From Dactylosporangium sp. AC04546 (GTDB taxonomy: Bacteria > Actinomycetota > Actinomycetes > Mycobacteriales > Micromonosporaceae), in assembly GCF_022095675.1 (NCBI RefSeq), contig NZ_JAHYSG010000060.1, forward strand, positions 10,593-74,592: a DNA stretch of 64,000 nucleotides, in the 5' to 3' direction. How positions within the stretch are numbered: position 1 is the first letter of the stretch; each line of letters starts with the position of its first letter. The notes under the pieces were generated by a model. It was not told where the DNA came from. It saw only the letters and a program-made list of their open reading frames with translations, and did no database searches. Below, piece by piece: positions 37,188 to 44,543 of this stretch. The position numbers were made by a program, and so were the translations under genes.

Positions 37188-38006
37188 TCACACGTGCGCC
37201 GGGAGCCGGGCCCGGCGGGGCGCCTCCCGCACCAGGGCGACCGGGCAGGTGGTGTTGGCGATCACGGCCGACGCGACGTCGCCGACGGTGCGGTGCCGGC
37301 TGCCGAGGACCACCAGCGAGGCCTCCGCGGCGGCGTCGAGCAGGCGGGCGGCCGGGTCGAGGCCGGCGAGGACGTCGACGGCGACCGGGACCTCGGCGAA
37401 CGCCGGCCGCCAGGCGGCGAGCGCCTCGCTGAGCTGCCGGCGCTCGTCCGGGTCGGCGCCGCGGCCGGGCGGCAGGACGTGGCAGATCCGCAGGACCGCG
37501 CCGCGGCGCCGGGCGGCGTCGAAGGCGAACCAGAGGGCCGGCGCGTGCGGGACCGCGTCGTCGGCGCCGAGCACCACCGCGAGCGCGCCGGTGCCGTCCG
37601 GTGCCGCGCCGGCCACGATCACGGGGCAGGCGGCATAGGCGATGACGTGCGCGGCGGTGTGCCGGCCGTACCGGCCGAGGACCAGCAGGTCGGCCGAGCG
37701 GGTCGCCCGCACGAGGGCGGCGCCGGGCGCCCGGTCGGTGACGACGGCCCGCACGTCGAGCCCGGGGTGTTCGCCCAGGAGCGCGTCGCGGGCCGCGTCG
37801 ACCAGCCGGCGGGCCGCGGTCTGCACGTCGTCGGCGAGGCCGAGCGGGCTCGTGGCCGCGTAGGCGGCGAGGTCGAGCGGCGCGTGGACCAGGCGGACGA
37901 CCCCGTCCGCCGCGCCGGCCTCGGCGGCGGCGTAGCGCGCCGCCGCCCACGAGGCCGCGGATCCGTCGTACCCGACGACGACACTGTGCAGGGGGTGCAG
38001 AGCCAT
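37188..38006 (-). CDS. Universal stress protein, two domains, degenerate nucleotide motifs
   Basis: A 272-residue tandem USP that starts MALHPLHSVVVGYDGSAASW. In both halves the ATP-binding G-x2-G-x9-G-S/T signature is broken: domain 1 ends LVLGRYGRHTAAHVIAYAAC and domain 2 LVVLGSRHRTVGDVASAVIA, each lacking the final G-S. It is therefore likely to belong to the non-ATP-binding class. The neighbouring gene on the same strand is a CBS-BON protein, 12 bp upstream, and the two are probably co-transcribed. Confidence 0.85.
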   Translation of the reverse strand: MALHPLHSVVVGYDGSAASWAAARYAAAEAGAADGVVRLVHAPLDLAAYAATSPLGLADDVQTAARRLVDAARDALLGEHPGLDVRAVVTDRAPGAALVRATRSADLLVLGRYGRHTAAHVIAYAACPVIVAGAAPDGTGALAVVLGADDAVPHAPALWFAFDAARRRGAVLRICHVLPPGRGADPDERRQLSEALAAWRPAFAEVPVAVDVLAGLDPAARLLDAAAEASLVVLGSRHRTVGDVASAVIANTTCPVALVREAPRRARLPAHV

Positions 38007-38018
38007 CTCCGTGCGCCT

Positions 38019-38705
38019 TCAGACGTCGAACGTGTAGCGGTGCTGCACCGTCGTGTCGTCGAAGCCCCACTGCAGGTCCTCGGTGACGCCGACGACGCCG
38101 TCCAGCGCCCGGACCAGCCGCACGGCGATCTGCGCCGTGCTGCGCCGGTCGACCTGGCCGGCCAGGGTGACGTGGCCCTCGGCGACGCCCACGACGACCT
38201 CCATCGGGTCCAGCCACAGCACGCCCCGCAGGACGCCGTCGATGACCTCGGCCCGGATCGCGTCGTCGGGGCGCAGGTAGCGGCGCAGCAGGTCGCGGCG
38301 GGCGACGATGCCGACCAGCCCGCCGTCGTCGTCGACGACCGGCAGCCGCTTCACCCGGTGCTGCTCCATGAGCTGCGCGGCCCGGGTGAGCGTGGCGTCC
38401 GCCGGCACGGTCACGGCCGGGCCGGTCATGAGCTGCCCGGCGGTCTCGCCGCCGGCCTTCTCCTTGGCGACGCGGTCGCGCCGCCGCTCGAACAGCCGGG
38501 CGTGGACGTCGGCGCCGTTGAACTCGACCTTGTGCAGCAGGTCGGCCTCGGACACGACGCCGAGCACCCGCCGGTCCTCGCCGACCACCGGGAGGGCGCT
38601 GACGCCCATCTCGACGAGCAGGTCGACGATCCTGCGATAGCCGGCGCCCGGGGCGACGGTCACCACGTTCCGGTTCATCACGTCTCGTACCAACAGCGGT
38701 TGCAT
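38019..38705 (-). CDS. CBS-pair and BON-domain protein
   Basis: A 228-residue cytosolic protein. CBS1 (VRDVMNRNVVTVAPGAGYRR to GVVSEADLL, residues ~6-65), CBS2 ([20 protein letters not shown] to GIVARRDLLRRYL, ~95-155) and a BON domain (EVVVGVAEGHVTLAGQVDRR, ~170-215). CBS pairs typically bind AMP/ATP and the BON domain may contact membranes or proteins. ATG 38705 has GGAGG only 1 nt away, so a GTG at 38738 is an alternative start. A box lies 36 bp upstream. Hrp1 of M. tuberculosis is a CBS protein of the DosR regulon. Confidence 0.85.
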   Translation of the reverse strand: MQPLLVRDVMNRNVVTVAPGAGYRRIVDLLVEMGVSALPVVGEDRRVLGVVSEADLLHKVEFNGADVHARLFERRRDRVAKEKAGGETAGQLMTGPAVTVPADATLTRAAQLMEQHRVKRLPVVDDDGGLVGIVARRDLLRRYLRPDDAIRAEVIDGVLRGVLWLDPMEVVVGVAEGHVTLAGQVDRRSTAQIAVRLVRALDGVVGVTEDLQWGFDDTTVQHRYTFDV

Positions 38706-38740
38706 GCCTCCACCGTGCCGTGCACGCGGGACCGGCACAC

Positions 38741-38754
38741 GGGCCGAAGGTCAC
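38741..38754. promoter_or_regulatory. Box upstream of CBS-BON gene
   Basis: GGGCCGAAGGTCAC (complement GTGACCTTCGGCCC) lies 36 bp before the start at 38705, the same distance as the loop boxes at 27875 and 30778. It abuts the 3' end of the next gene. Confidence 0.6.
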
Positions 38755-38755
38755 C

Positions 38756-39166
38756 TCACGACGGGACCGGCACCAGCTCGTAGCCGGTGACGAGATCGCA
38801 GTCGATGCCGACGACGCAGTTCATCGTGTCGTCGACCCACGGCTGCAGCAGCCGCTCGTACCGCGCGACGCGGCCCTCGTCGAGGATCAGCCGCGCGGTG
38901 CCGGTGACGACCACGGTCCAGCCGGCGTGGGCGCCGACGTCGATCGTGTCGGCCTCGTACGCGACGACGACCGGCCCGTTGGTGGTCGCGGTCGAGCCGA
39001 GGGCCGCGCCGAGGTTGGTCCGGATGATGATCGTGCCGCCGTCGAGCAGGTGGTTCACCGGCCGGATCGCGGGCAGCGCCCGCTGGGTGAACACCACCCG
39101 GCCGACCGGCACCGACGCCAGCAGCTCCAGGCAGCGTTCCCGGCTCAGTGACCGCAGTTGCGCCAT
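38756..39166 (-). CDS. Pyridoxamine 5'-phosphate oxidase-like flavoprotein
   Basis: A 136-residue split-barrel protein. ATG 39166 follows AAGGAG. The pattern ERCLELLASVPVGRVVFTQR, LPAIRPVNHLLDGGTIIIRT, GPVVVAYEADTID and GWTVVVTGTARLILDE matches the small PPOX-type family that binds FMN or F420. Members of this family are numerous in DosR-type regulons. It probably acts in flavin- or deazaflavin-dependent reduction; substrate unknown. Boxes lie upstream in the region shared with the divergent nitroreductase gene. Confidence 0.82.
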   Translation of the reverse strand: MAQLRSLSRERCLELLASVPVGRVVFTQRALPAIRPVNHLLDGGTIIIRTNLGAALGSTATTNGPVVVAYEADTIDVGAHAGWTVVVTGTARLILDEGRVARYERLLQPWVDDTMNCVVGIDCDLVTGYELVPVPS

Positions 39167-39228
39167 CGTGCTCCTTCTTGGTCCCGCCCGATCCCGTCGA
39201 CCCTGCCGCGCCCGGCGGGACCCCACCA

Positions 39229-39314
39229 GGGCCGAACGGCCCGGGTCACCCGGGACCTTCCGCGCCGCCCGCCGGATCGACGCCGGGTCCCGGCCCCGGC
39301 GGGACCATCGCCCC
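39229..39314. promoter_or_regulatory. Cluster of three boxes in a divergent region
   Basis: GGGCCGAACGGCCC (39229-39242), GGGACCTTCCGCGC (39252-39265) and GGGACCATCGCCCC (39301-39314). The first lies 62 bp from the flavoprotein start at 39166, the last 37 bp from the nitroreductase start at 39352. Confidence 0.65.
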
Positions 39315-39351
39315 TGGCCGGCCACGCACCTTCGGGGGCAGGGTCAGGGGC

Positions 39352-40350
39352 ATGGAGCTTCCGGACCGCACGGCCGCGGCCTGCGTGCGCGCGGCCGTCA
39401 CGGCACCCTCGATGCACAACACCCAGCCGTGGCTGTTCCGCCTCGGTACCGACCGGATCGAGATCGTCACCGACCCGCGCCGCGCCCTCGCGGTCGTCGA
39501 CCCCGACGGCCGGGCCATGCACCTGAGCCTCGGCGCCGCCGTGTGCAACCTCCGCCTCGCGCTGGCCGGCGCGGGCTGGACCTCCCGCCTCGAGGGGCCG
39601 GGCCTGGTGCTGCTGGGCCCGCGGCGCGAGCCGTCCGACGGCGTGCAGGTCCTGGCGTCGGCCATCGGTCACCGCCGCACCAACCGCGGCCCCTACACCG
39701 CCGCGCCCGTCGGGGACGACGTGCTCGACGCGCTGCGGGTCGCCGCGGCCGGCCCGGACGTCCGCCTGACCGTGCTCGACCCGGTGCGCCGCAGCGCCGT
39801 GCTGGCCCTCACCCAGGCCGCCGACGACCGTCAGCGCGGCGATCCGGCCTACCGCTGCGAGCTCGCCCGGTGGACGGACGCCGACGGCAACCGCCGCGAC
39901 GGCGTGACGGCCCGGACGTTCGGCCCACGGGCGGCCACGGCCGCGCTGCCGCTGCGCGACTTCGGCCTCACCCTGCCGCTCGTCGAGCGCACCGCCGCCC
40001 GCTTCGAGCAGCAGCCGCTGCTGGTGGTGCTGCACAGCCGCCGGGACACGCCCGCCGCGTGGGCCGCCGCCGGGCGGGCGCTGCAGCGGGTCCTGCTCAC
40101 CGCGACCGTCCACGGCCTGGCCACCCAGCCGATGACGCAGGCCCTGGAGGTGCCCGATTTCCGGCGGTACCTCGAGGACCCGGACGGCCGGTGGCACCCG
40201 CAGATGATCCTGCGCGTCGGCCACGCCCAGCCGGCGCCGGCCGGGCCGCGCCGCGACATCCGCGACATGGTGCTCCGCGAGCCGGACCAGCGGCCCCTGC
40301 CGCGCTCGACCGCGTTCCCCCGGACCACGCTGGCCGGGGCCGGCCGATGA
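39352..40350 (+). CDS. Acg-family nitroreductase-like protein
   Basis: A 332-residue paralogue with AAVTAPSMHNTQPWLFRLGT near residue 15; the usual WRW is WLF here. AMHLSLGAAVCNLRLALAGA replaces the SCGAALHH block of the others, so this is the most divergent of the five copies. RRTNRGPY and RALQRVLLTATVHGLATQPM follow. Its stop overlaps the start of the CoA-hydrolase gene (ATGA), indicating a two-gene operon. Confidence 0.82.
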   Translation: MELPDRTAAACVRAAVTAPSMHNTQPWLFRLGTDRIEIVTDPRRALAVVDPDGRAMHLSLGAAVCNLRLALAGAGWTSRLEGPGLVLLGPRREPSDGVQVLASAIGHRRTNRGPYTAAPVGDDVLDALRVAAAGPDVRLTVLDPVRRSAVLALTQAADDRQRGDPAYRCELARWTDADGNRRDGVTARTFGPRAATAALPLRDFGLTLPLVERTAARFEQQPLLVVLHSRRDTPAAWAAAGRALQRVLLTATVHGLATQPMTQALEVPDFRRYLEDPDGRWHPQMILRVGHAQPAPAGPRRDIRDMVLREPDQRPLPRSTAFPRTTLAGAGR

Positions 40351-41582
40351 CCCGCACCGTGACCGAGCCGCAGCTCGCCCGCGTCCTCGGCGCGCTGCCC
40401 GGCACACCGCGGATCGTCGCGAGCGGCAACTTCGCCGCGCCCCGCCGCCTGCTGGCCGTCGCCGACGCCGCCGTGGCCGAGTTCCGGCTGTTCATGCTCA
40501 ACGCGCAGCCCGGCATCCCGGACCGCGACGGCGTCGGCTACGAGACGCCGTTCGTGGGGCCGGGCATGCGGGGCCACCCGAGGCTGCGGTACTTCCCGTG
40601 CCGGCTGTCCCTGGTGCCCGCGCTGCTGCGGCAGCGCCTGCGGCCCGACGTCGTGCTGCTGCACACCGCCCGCCCGTCAGGCGGGACGGTGAGCCTGGGC
40701 GTCGAGGTCAACGTCCTGCCGGCCGCGGTCGAGGCGGTCCGCGCCCGGGGCGGGATCGTCGTGGCGCAGGCGAACGCCGCGATGCCGGTCACGTACGGCG
40801 ACGCGCAGCTGCCGCTGGACGCCGTCGACTACCTGCTGGAGGCGGACGAGCCCCTCGCCGCGCACGCCGCCGCGGCGCCCGACGCGACGTCGGCCGCGAT
40901 CGGCGACCGGGTCGCCGCGCTGATCCCGGCGGCCGCCACGCTGCAGCTGGGCATCGGCGCGATCCCCGACGCCACGCTCGGCGCCCTGCTCGACCGGCGC
41001 GGCCTGCGGATCTGGTCGGAGATGTTCTCCGACGGGGCGCTCACCCTGGAGAAGGCCGGCTGCCTCGAGCGCGACACGCCGGTGACGGCCTCGTTCTGCT
41101 TCGGCTCGGCCGAGCTGTACGACTGGGTCGACCGCAACCCGCGGGTGCGGATGCTGCGCACCGAGAAGACCAACGACCCGGCCGCGATCGCGGCGCAGCC
41201 GGCGCTGTTCAGCGTCAACAGCGCGCTGCAGGTCGACCTGTTCGCGCAGGCGAACGCGAGCCGGGTCGGCACCCGCACCCACTCGGGGTTCGGCGGGCAG
41301 ACCGACTTCATCGTGGGCGCCATGCACTCGCCGGGCGGCCACGCGATCATCGCGCTGCGCTCGTGGCACCCGAAGGCCGACGTCTCCGCGGTGGTACCGC
41401 TGCTGACCGGGCCGGTGACGTCGTTCCAGCACAGCTACATCGTCACCGAGCAGGGCACCGCCCGGATCTGGGGCCGCGACTCGGTCGAGCAGGCGCAGGA
41501 GATCCTCGGCCACGCCGCCCACCCGGACGCCCGCCCCGGCCTGCGCGACGCCGGCCGGGGCCTCGGGCTGCCGCTGCGCTGA
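40347..41582 (+). CDS. Acetyl-CoA hydrolase / CoA-transferase family protein
   Basis: A 411-residue family I CoA-transferase-like enzyme. It contains DVVLLHTARPSGGTVSLGVE, LQLGIGAIPDATLGALLDRRG, the IWSEMFSDGALTLEKAG block expected to hold the catalytic Glu, and HSGFGGQTDFIVGAMHSPGG. The family includes acetyl-CoA hydrolases and 4-hydroxybutyrate or succinate CoA-transferases, which cannot be separated here. In an anaerobic setting it could release acetate from acetyl-CoA or exchange CoA between acids. It is coupled to a nitroreductase under the box cluster. Confidence 0.85.
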   Translation: MTRTVTEPQLARVLGALPGTPRIVASGNFAAPRRLLAVADAAVAEFRLFMLNAQPGIPDRDGVGYETPFVGPGMRGHPRLRYFPCRLSLVPALLRQRLRPDVVLLHTARPSGGTVSLGVEVNVLPAAVEAVRARGGIVVAQANAAMPVTYGDAQLPLDAVDYLLEADEPLAAHAAAAPDATSAAIGDRVAALIPAAATLQLGIGAIPDATLGALLDRRGLRIWSEMFSDGALTLEKAGCLERDTPVTASFCFGSAELYDWVDRNPRVRMLRTEKTNDPAAIAAQPALFSVNSALQVDLFAQANASRVGTRTHSGFGGQTDFIVGAMHSPGGHAIIALRSWHPKADVSAVVPLLTGPVTSFQHSYIVTEQGTARIWGRDSVEQAQEILGHAAHPDARPGLRDAGRGLGLPLR

Positions 41583-41612
41583 GCGGGGCCTTGTCGCTTC
41601 AAAACAGTCGCT

Positions 41613-42308
41613 TCAGAACATCACCGGCGAGCGGAACCCGGGCTGCGCGTCGTCGGTGTCGTCGACGACGGCGGACAGGTGGCTCACCACGTCGACGACG
41701 CCGTCGACGCGCTCCACCTGGCGCACCAGCGACGGCACCACGGAGGCGCTCTCGACCTCGCCGAGCAGCGTCACCACGCCGTCGTCGACCTCGACGCGCA
41801 GGCTCGCGGCGTCGACCCCGACCAGGCCGTCGACGGCCTCGGCGAGGATCTCGCGGCGGATCTCCGCGTCGGAGCGCAGGAAGACCTTGAGCAGGTCGCG
41901 GCGGGTCACCATGCCGATGAGCCGGCCCAGCGCGTCGACCACGGGCAGCCGCTTCAGCTGGGCGGAGTCCATGATCCGGGCCGCCGCGGCGAGCGACGTC
42001 GTCGACATGACGGTGACCGCCGGCGCGTTCATCAGCTCCCCGGCCGCGGTCGCGTGCGCCTTGCCGCGGGCCTGGCGGGTCTGCCGGCTCTCGAACAGCC
42101 GGAACCGCTCGTCGTCGCCGGCGAACTCGATCTTCGGGGTGAGGTCGGCGGACGAGACCACCCCGACGACCCGGTCGAACCGGTCGATGACCGGCACGGC
42201 GTTCACCTCGTGCGCCTCCAGCAGGTCGACGATCTCCTTGAAGGGCGTGTCCGCCTGCACGGACACCGCGCCGATGGTCATCACGTCGGCCACGTTCCAG
42301 CGGCTCAT
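41613..42308 (-). CDS. CBS-pair and BON-domain protein
   Basis: A 231-residue paralogue of the protein at 38019. ATG 42308 follows GAGGAGG. CBS1 (VADVMTIGAVSVQADTPFKE to GVVSSADLTPKIEF), CBS2 (GELMNAPAVTVMSTTSLAAA to GMVTRRDLLKVFL) and a BON domain (SLRVEVDDGVVTLLGEVESA) are all complete. It has its own box 68 bp upstream and is divergent from a USP gene. The two CBS-BON paralogues probably report on adenylate levels; partner proteins unknown. Confidence 0.87.
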   Translation of the reverse strand: MSRWNVADVMTIGAVSVQADTPFKEIVDLLEAHEVNAVPVIDRFDRVVGVVSSADLTPKIEFAGDDERFRLFESRQTRQARGKAHATAAGELMNAPAVTVMSTTSLAAAARIMDSAQLKRLPVVDALGRLIGMVTRRDLLKVFLRSDAEIRREILAEAVDGLVGVDAASLRVEVDDGVVTLLGEVESASVVPSLVRQVERVDGVVDVVSHLSAVVDDTDDAQPGFRSPVMF

Positions 42309-42375
42309 CTCGGCCTCCTCTGCATCGTTGTGGCATCTCGGGCCGACCGTACGGCTGCTCGTGAACCCCGGGGCA

Positions 42376-42389
42376 GGGCCGAACGGCAC
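42376..42389. promoter_or_regulatory. Box upstream of CBS-BON gene
   Basis: GGGCCGAACGGCAC (complement GTGCCGTTCGGCCC) lies 68 bp before the minus-strand start at 42308. Confidence 0.55.
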
Positions 42390-42426
42390 CCGTCACGGGA
42401 GCCGTTGGGCAGCTTCCGCCGCCCTG

Positions 42427-42440
42427 AGGACCTTCGGCCT
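42427..42440. promoter_or_regulatory. Box upstream of USP gene
   Basis: AGGACCTTCGGCCT lies 74 bp before the plus-strand start at 42515; paired with the site at 42376 it serves the divergent gene pair. Confidence 0.6.
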
Positions 42441-42514
42441 TGTCACCGGACCGGCGCGGCGAGGGAGGATGGCGGTGAGGGACCACACCAGCGCGTGATG
42501 CCGGGAGGTTTCCC

Positions 42515-43420
42515 ATGGCGTACGAGTACGGGCCGATCGTCGTCGGCGTCGACGGATCGGCCGACAGCACGGGTGCGGTGCGCTGGGCCGCCGATGAGGC
42601 CTGCCGCTGGACCCGCACGCTCGTGGCGGTGCACGCGGTCGAGCCGGGCGAGCCCGCCAAGCCCGCCGAGCCCGGCCAGCCCGGACCGGCGGGCGGTGCG
42701 GACATCGCCGCGGCCGCCGCGGCGGAGGCCCGGCGCTGGTGTGTCGGCGTCGCCGCCACCGGCGAGACCCGGGCCGGGCCGCCGGTGGACGTGCTGCGGC
42801 AGATGGCGGAGCAGGCGCGGCTGCTGGTGGTCGGCGGGCGGGGCACGTCCAGGCATCCGACGGCGCCGCTCGGCCCGGTCAGCCGGGCGCTCGCCGCCCG
42901 GGCCGGCGCCCCGGTCCTCGTCGTGCACAACGCCCGGCGGTGGGCCTCCCCCGACGCCGTCCTGCCGCGTGACGGGCCGGTGGTCGTCGGCTTCGACGGT
43001 TCGGACTCCGCCGGGCGTGCGCTGCGCCTCGCCTTCGCGGAGGCCGCGGCCCGGTGCAGCCGGCTCGTCATCCTGCAGGCCTGGCAGCACCTGGAGCTGT
43101 GGCGGCCGGGCGGGGACCGGGCGGCCGACCTGTGCGACAACGCGACCGTCGTCCACGAGTCGCTGTGCGCGGTGGCCCAGCCGTGGCGGGCCCGGTACCC
43201 GCTGGTGGAGGTCGAGATCCGCGGCGAGCCCGGCGACCCGGTCATGGCGCTCACCACGGCGTCGCAGTGGGCCGGGCTGCTGGTGCTCGGCACGCGGTGC
43301 CCGGCCGACCCGGTCCAGCCGTCCCGGCCGTCGGTGAGCAGCCGCGTCCTGCGGTACGCCGCCTGCCCGGTGCTGGTCGCCCACGGCCCGAGCCGGGTCC
43401 CGGCGGCCGCGGCGGCATGA
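42515..43420 (+). CDS. Universal stress protein, two domains, proline-rich insert
   Basis: A 301-residue tandem USP. Domain 1 opens IVVGVDGSADSTGAVRWAAD but carries a Pro/Glu/Gly-rich insert near residues 45-65 (GEPAKPAEPGQPGPAGG) where a helix normally lies. Its signature is altered (VVGGRGTSRHPTAPLGPVSR). Domain 2 opens VVVGFDGSDSAGRALRLAFA and ends in LVLGTRCPADPVQPSRPSVS, which lacks the G-x9-G-S part. ATP binding is doubtful in domain 2. It precedes a nitroreductase gene by 42 bp. Confidence 0.85.
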   Translation: MAYEYGPIVVGVDGSADSTGAVRWAADEACRWTRTLVAVHAVEPGEPAKPAEPGQPGPAGGADIAAAAAAEARRWCVGVAATGETRAGPPVDVLRQMAEQARLLVVGGRGTSRHPTAPLGPVSRALAARAGAPVLVVHNARRWASPDAVLPRDGPVVVGFDGSDSAGRALRLAFAEAAARCSRLVILQAWQHLELWRPGGDRAADLCDNATVVHESLCAVAQPWRARYPLVEVEIRGEPGDPVMALTTASQWAGLLVLGTRCPADPVQPSRPSVSSRVLRYAACPVLVAHGPSRVPAAAAA

Positions 43421-43462
43421 ACGCCCGGCACGCCGGGCAGCATCCGCCGGAAGGAGGTCGCC

Positions 43463-44467
43463 ATGACACTGCTCGTCGGGTCCGCGAGCCGGATCCTCGC
43501 CGACGCGGCCCTGGCCGCCCTGCGGGCGCCGTCGGTGCTCAACACCCAGCCGTGGCGCTGGCACATCGAACGCGACACCGCGCGGCTGTCCGCCGACCGG
43601 AGCCGCCGCCTGGCCCGGATCGACCCGGACGGGCGCCTGATGCTGCTCAGCTGCGGCGCCGCCCTGCACCACGCGTGCGTCACGCTCGCCGCCGGCGGGG
43701 TCGACTTCGCGGTGGACCCGCTGCCGGACCAGGACGCACCCGAGGCGCTGGCGATCATCCGGTACCGCGGCGACACTGCGCCCTCGGCCACGGCGCAGCG
43801 CCTGCGGGACGCCATCGCGGTGCGCTGGTCCGACCGCCGGCCGTTCTCCGGCACGCCGGTGCCCGACGAGACGCTCGAACGGCTGCGCGTGACGGCCGGA
43901 CGGCCCGGCGCCCACCTGCACCTCGTGCGGGCCTCCGAGCTGGTCACGGTGATCGCCGCCGCGGGGCACGCGGCGGCCGCCGAGATGGCCGACCCCACCT
44001 ACCGCGCCGAGCTGCTGTCCTGGCTCCGCCCGGCGGGCATGGGCCGCGACGGCATGCCCGTCGACACGATCACCCCGCCGGGTGTGCGGCAGGTGCCGCT
44101 GCGCGACTTCACGACCGCCGGCTGGCTGCCGGCCATCTACAGCGACACCGACGTCGCCGACCGCGAGGCGCGCTACGGCATCGTGGTGACCGACGGCGAC
44201 GGCCCGGCCGACTGGCTGCGGGCCGGCGTCACCCTGTCGGCCGCCCTGCTCGCCGCCACCGCGGATGGGCTGGCCACCTCCGCGATGAGCGATCTGGTCG
44301 AGGAGCCGGCCGCCCGGATCGCCCTGCAACGGATGCTCGGCGACGTCGGCTACCCGGCGATCGGTGTCCGGATCGGGGTGCCGGCGGCCGGGCCTCCCCC
44401 GCCGAGGGCGCCGCGCCGCCCCGCGGCCGAGATGGTGGAGATCGTCGCCGAGTCTGCCCCCGGCTGA
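43463..44467 (+). CDS. Acg-family nitroreductase-like protein
   Basis: A 334-residue paralogue; ATG 43463 follows GGAAGGAGG. Diagnostic blocks: AALRAPSVLNTQPWRWHIER, GRLMLLSCGAALHHACVTLA, RWSDRRPFSG and WLRAGVTLSAALLAATADGL. It is 42 bp downstream of a USP gene and probably in the same transcript, repeating the USP-nitroreductase pairing seen in mycobacterial dormancy clusters. Flavin binding is expected; turnover is not certain. Confidence 0.86.
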   Translation: MTLLVGSASRILADAALAALRAPSVLNTQPWRWHIERDTARLSADRSRRLARIDPDGRLMLLSCGAALHHACVTLAAGGVDFAVDPLPDQDAPEALAIIRYRGDTAPSATAQRLRDAIAVRWSDRRPFSGTPVPDETLERLRVTAGRPGAHLHLVRASELVTVIAAAGHAAAAEMADPTYRAELLSWLRPAGMGRDGMPVDTITPPGVRQVPLRDFTTAGWLPAIYSDTDVADREARYGIVVTDGDGPADWLRAGVTLSAALLAATADGLATSAMSDLVEEPAARIALQRMLGDVGYPAIGVRIGVPAAGPPPPRAPRRPAAEMVEIVAESAPG

Positions 44468-44543
44468 GCGGGCCGGCAGTTCGCCCCGCTGCTGCCGTTC
44501 CATTTCGGCGGCCCCGGCGCGGACGAGCTGTGGCGGCCGCGCG

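Noticed and set aside
41589..41618. Direct repeat of GTCGCTTCA around the end of the CBS-BON gene
   Set aside because: Only a short duplicated segment at a gene end; no sign of an attachment site or regulatory role.
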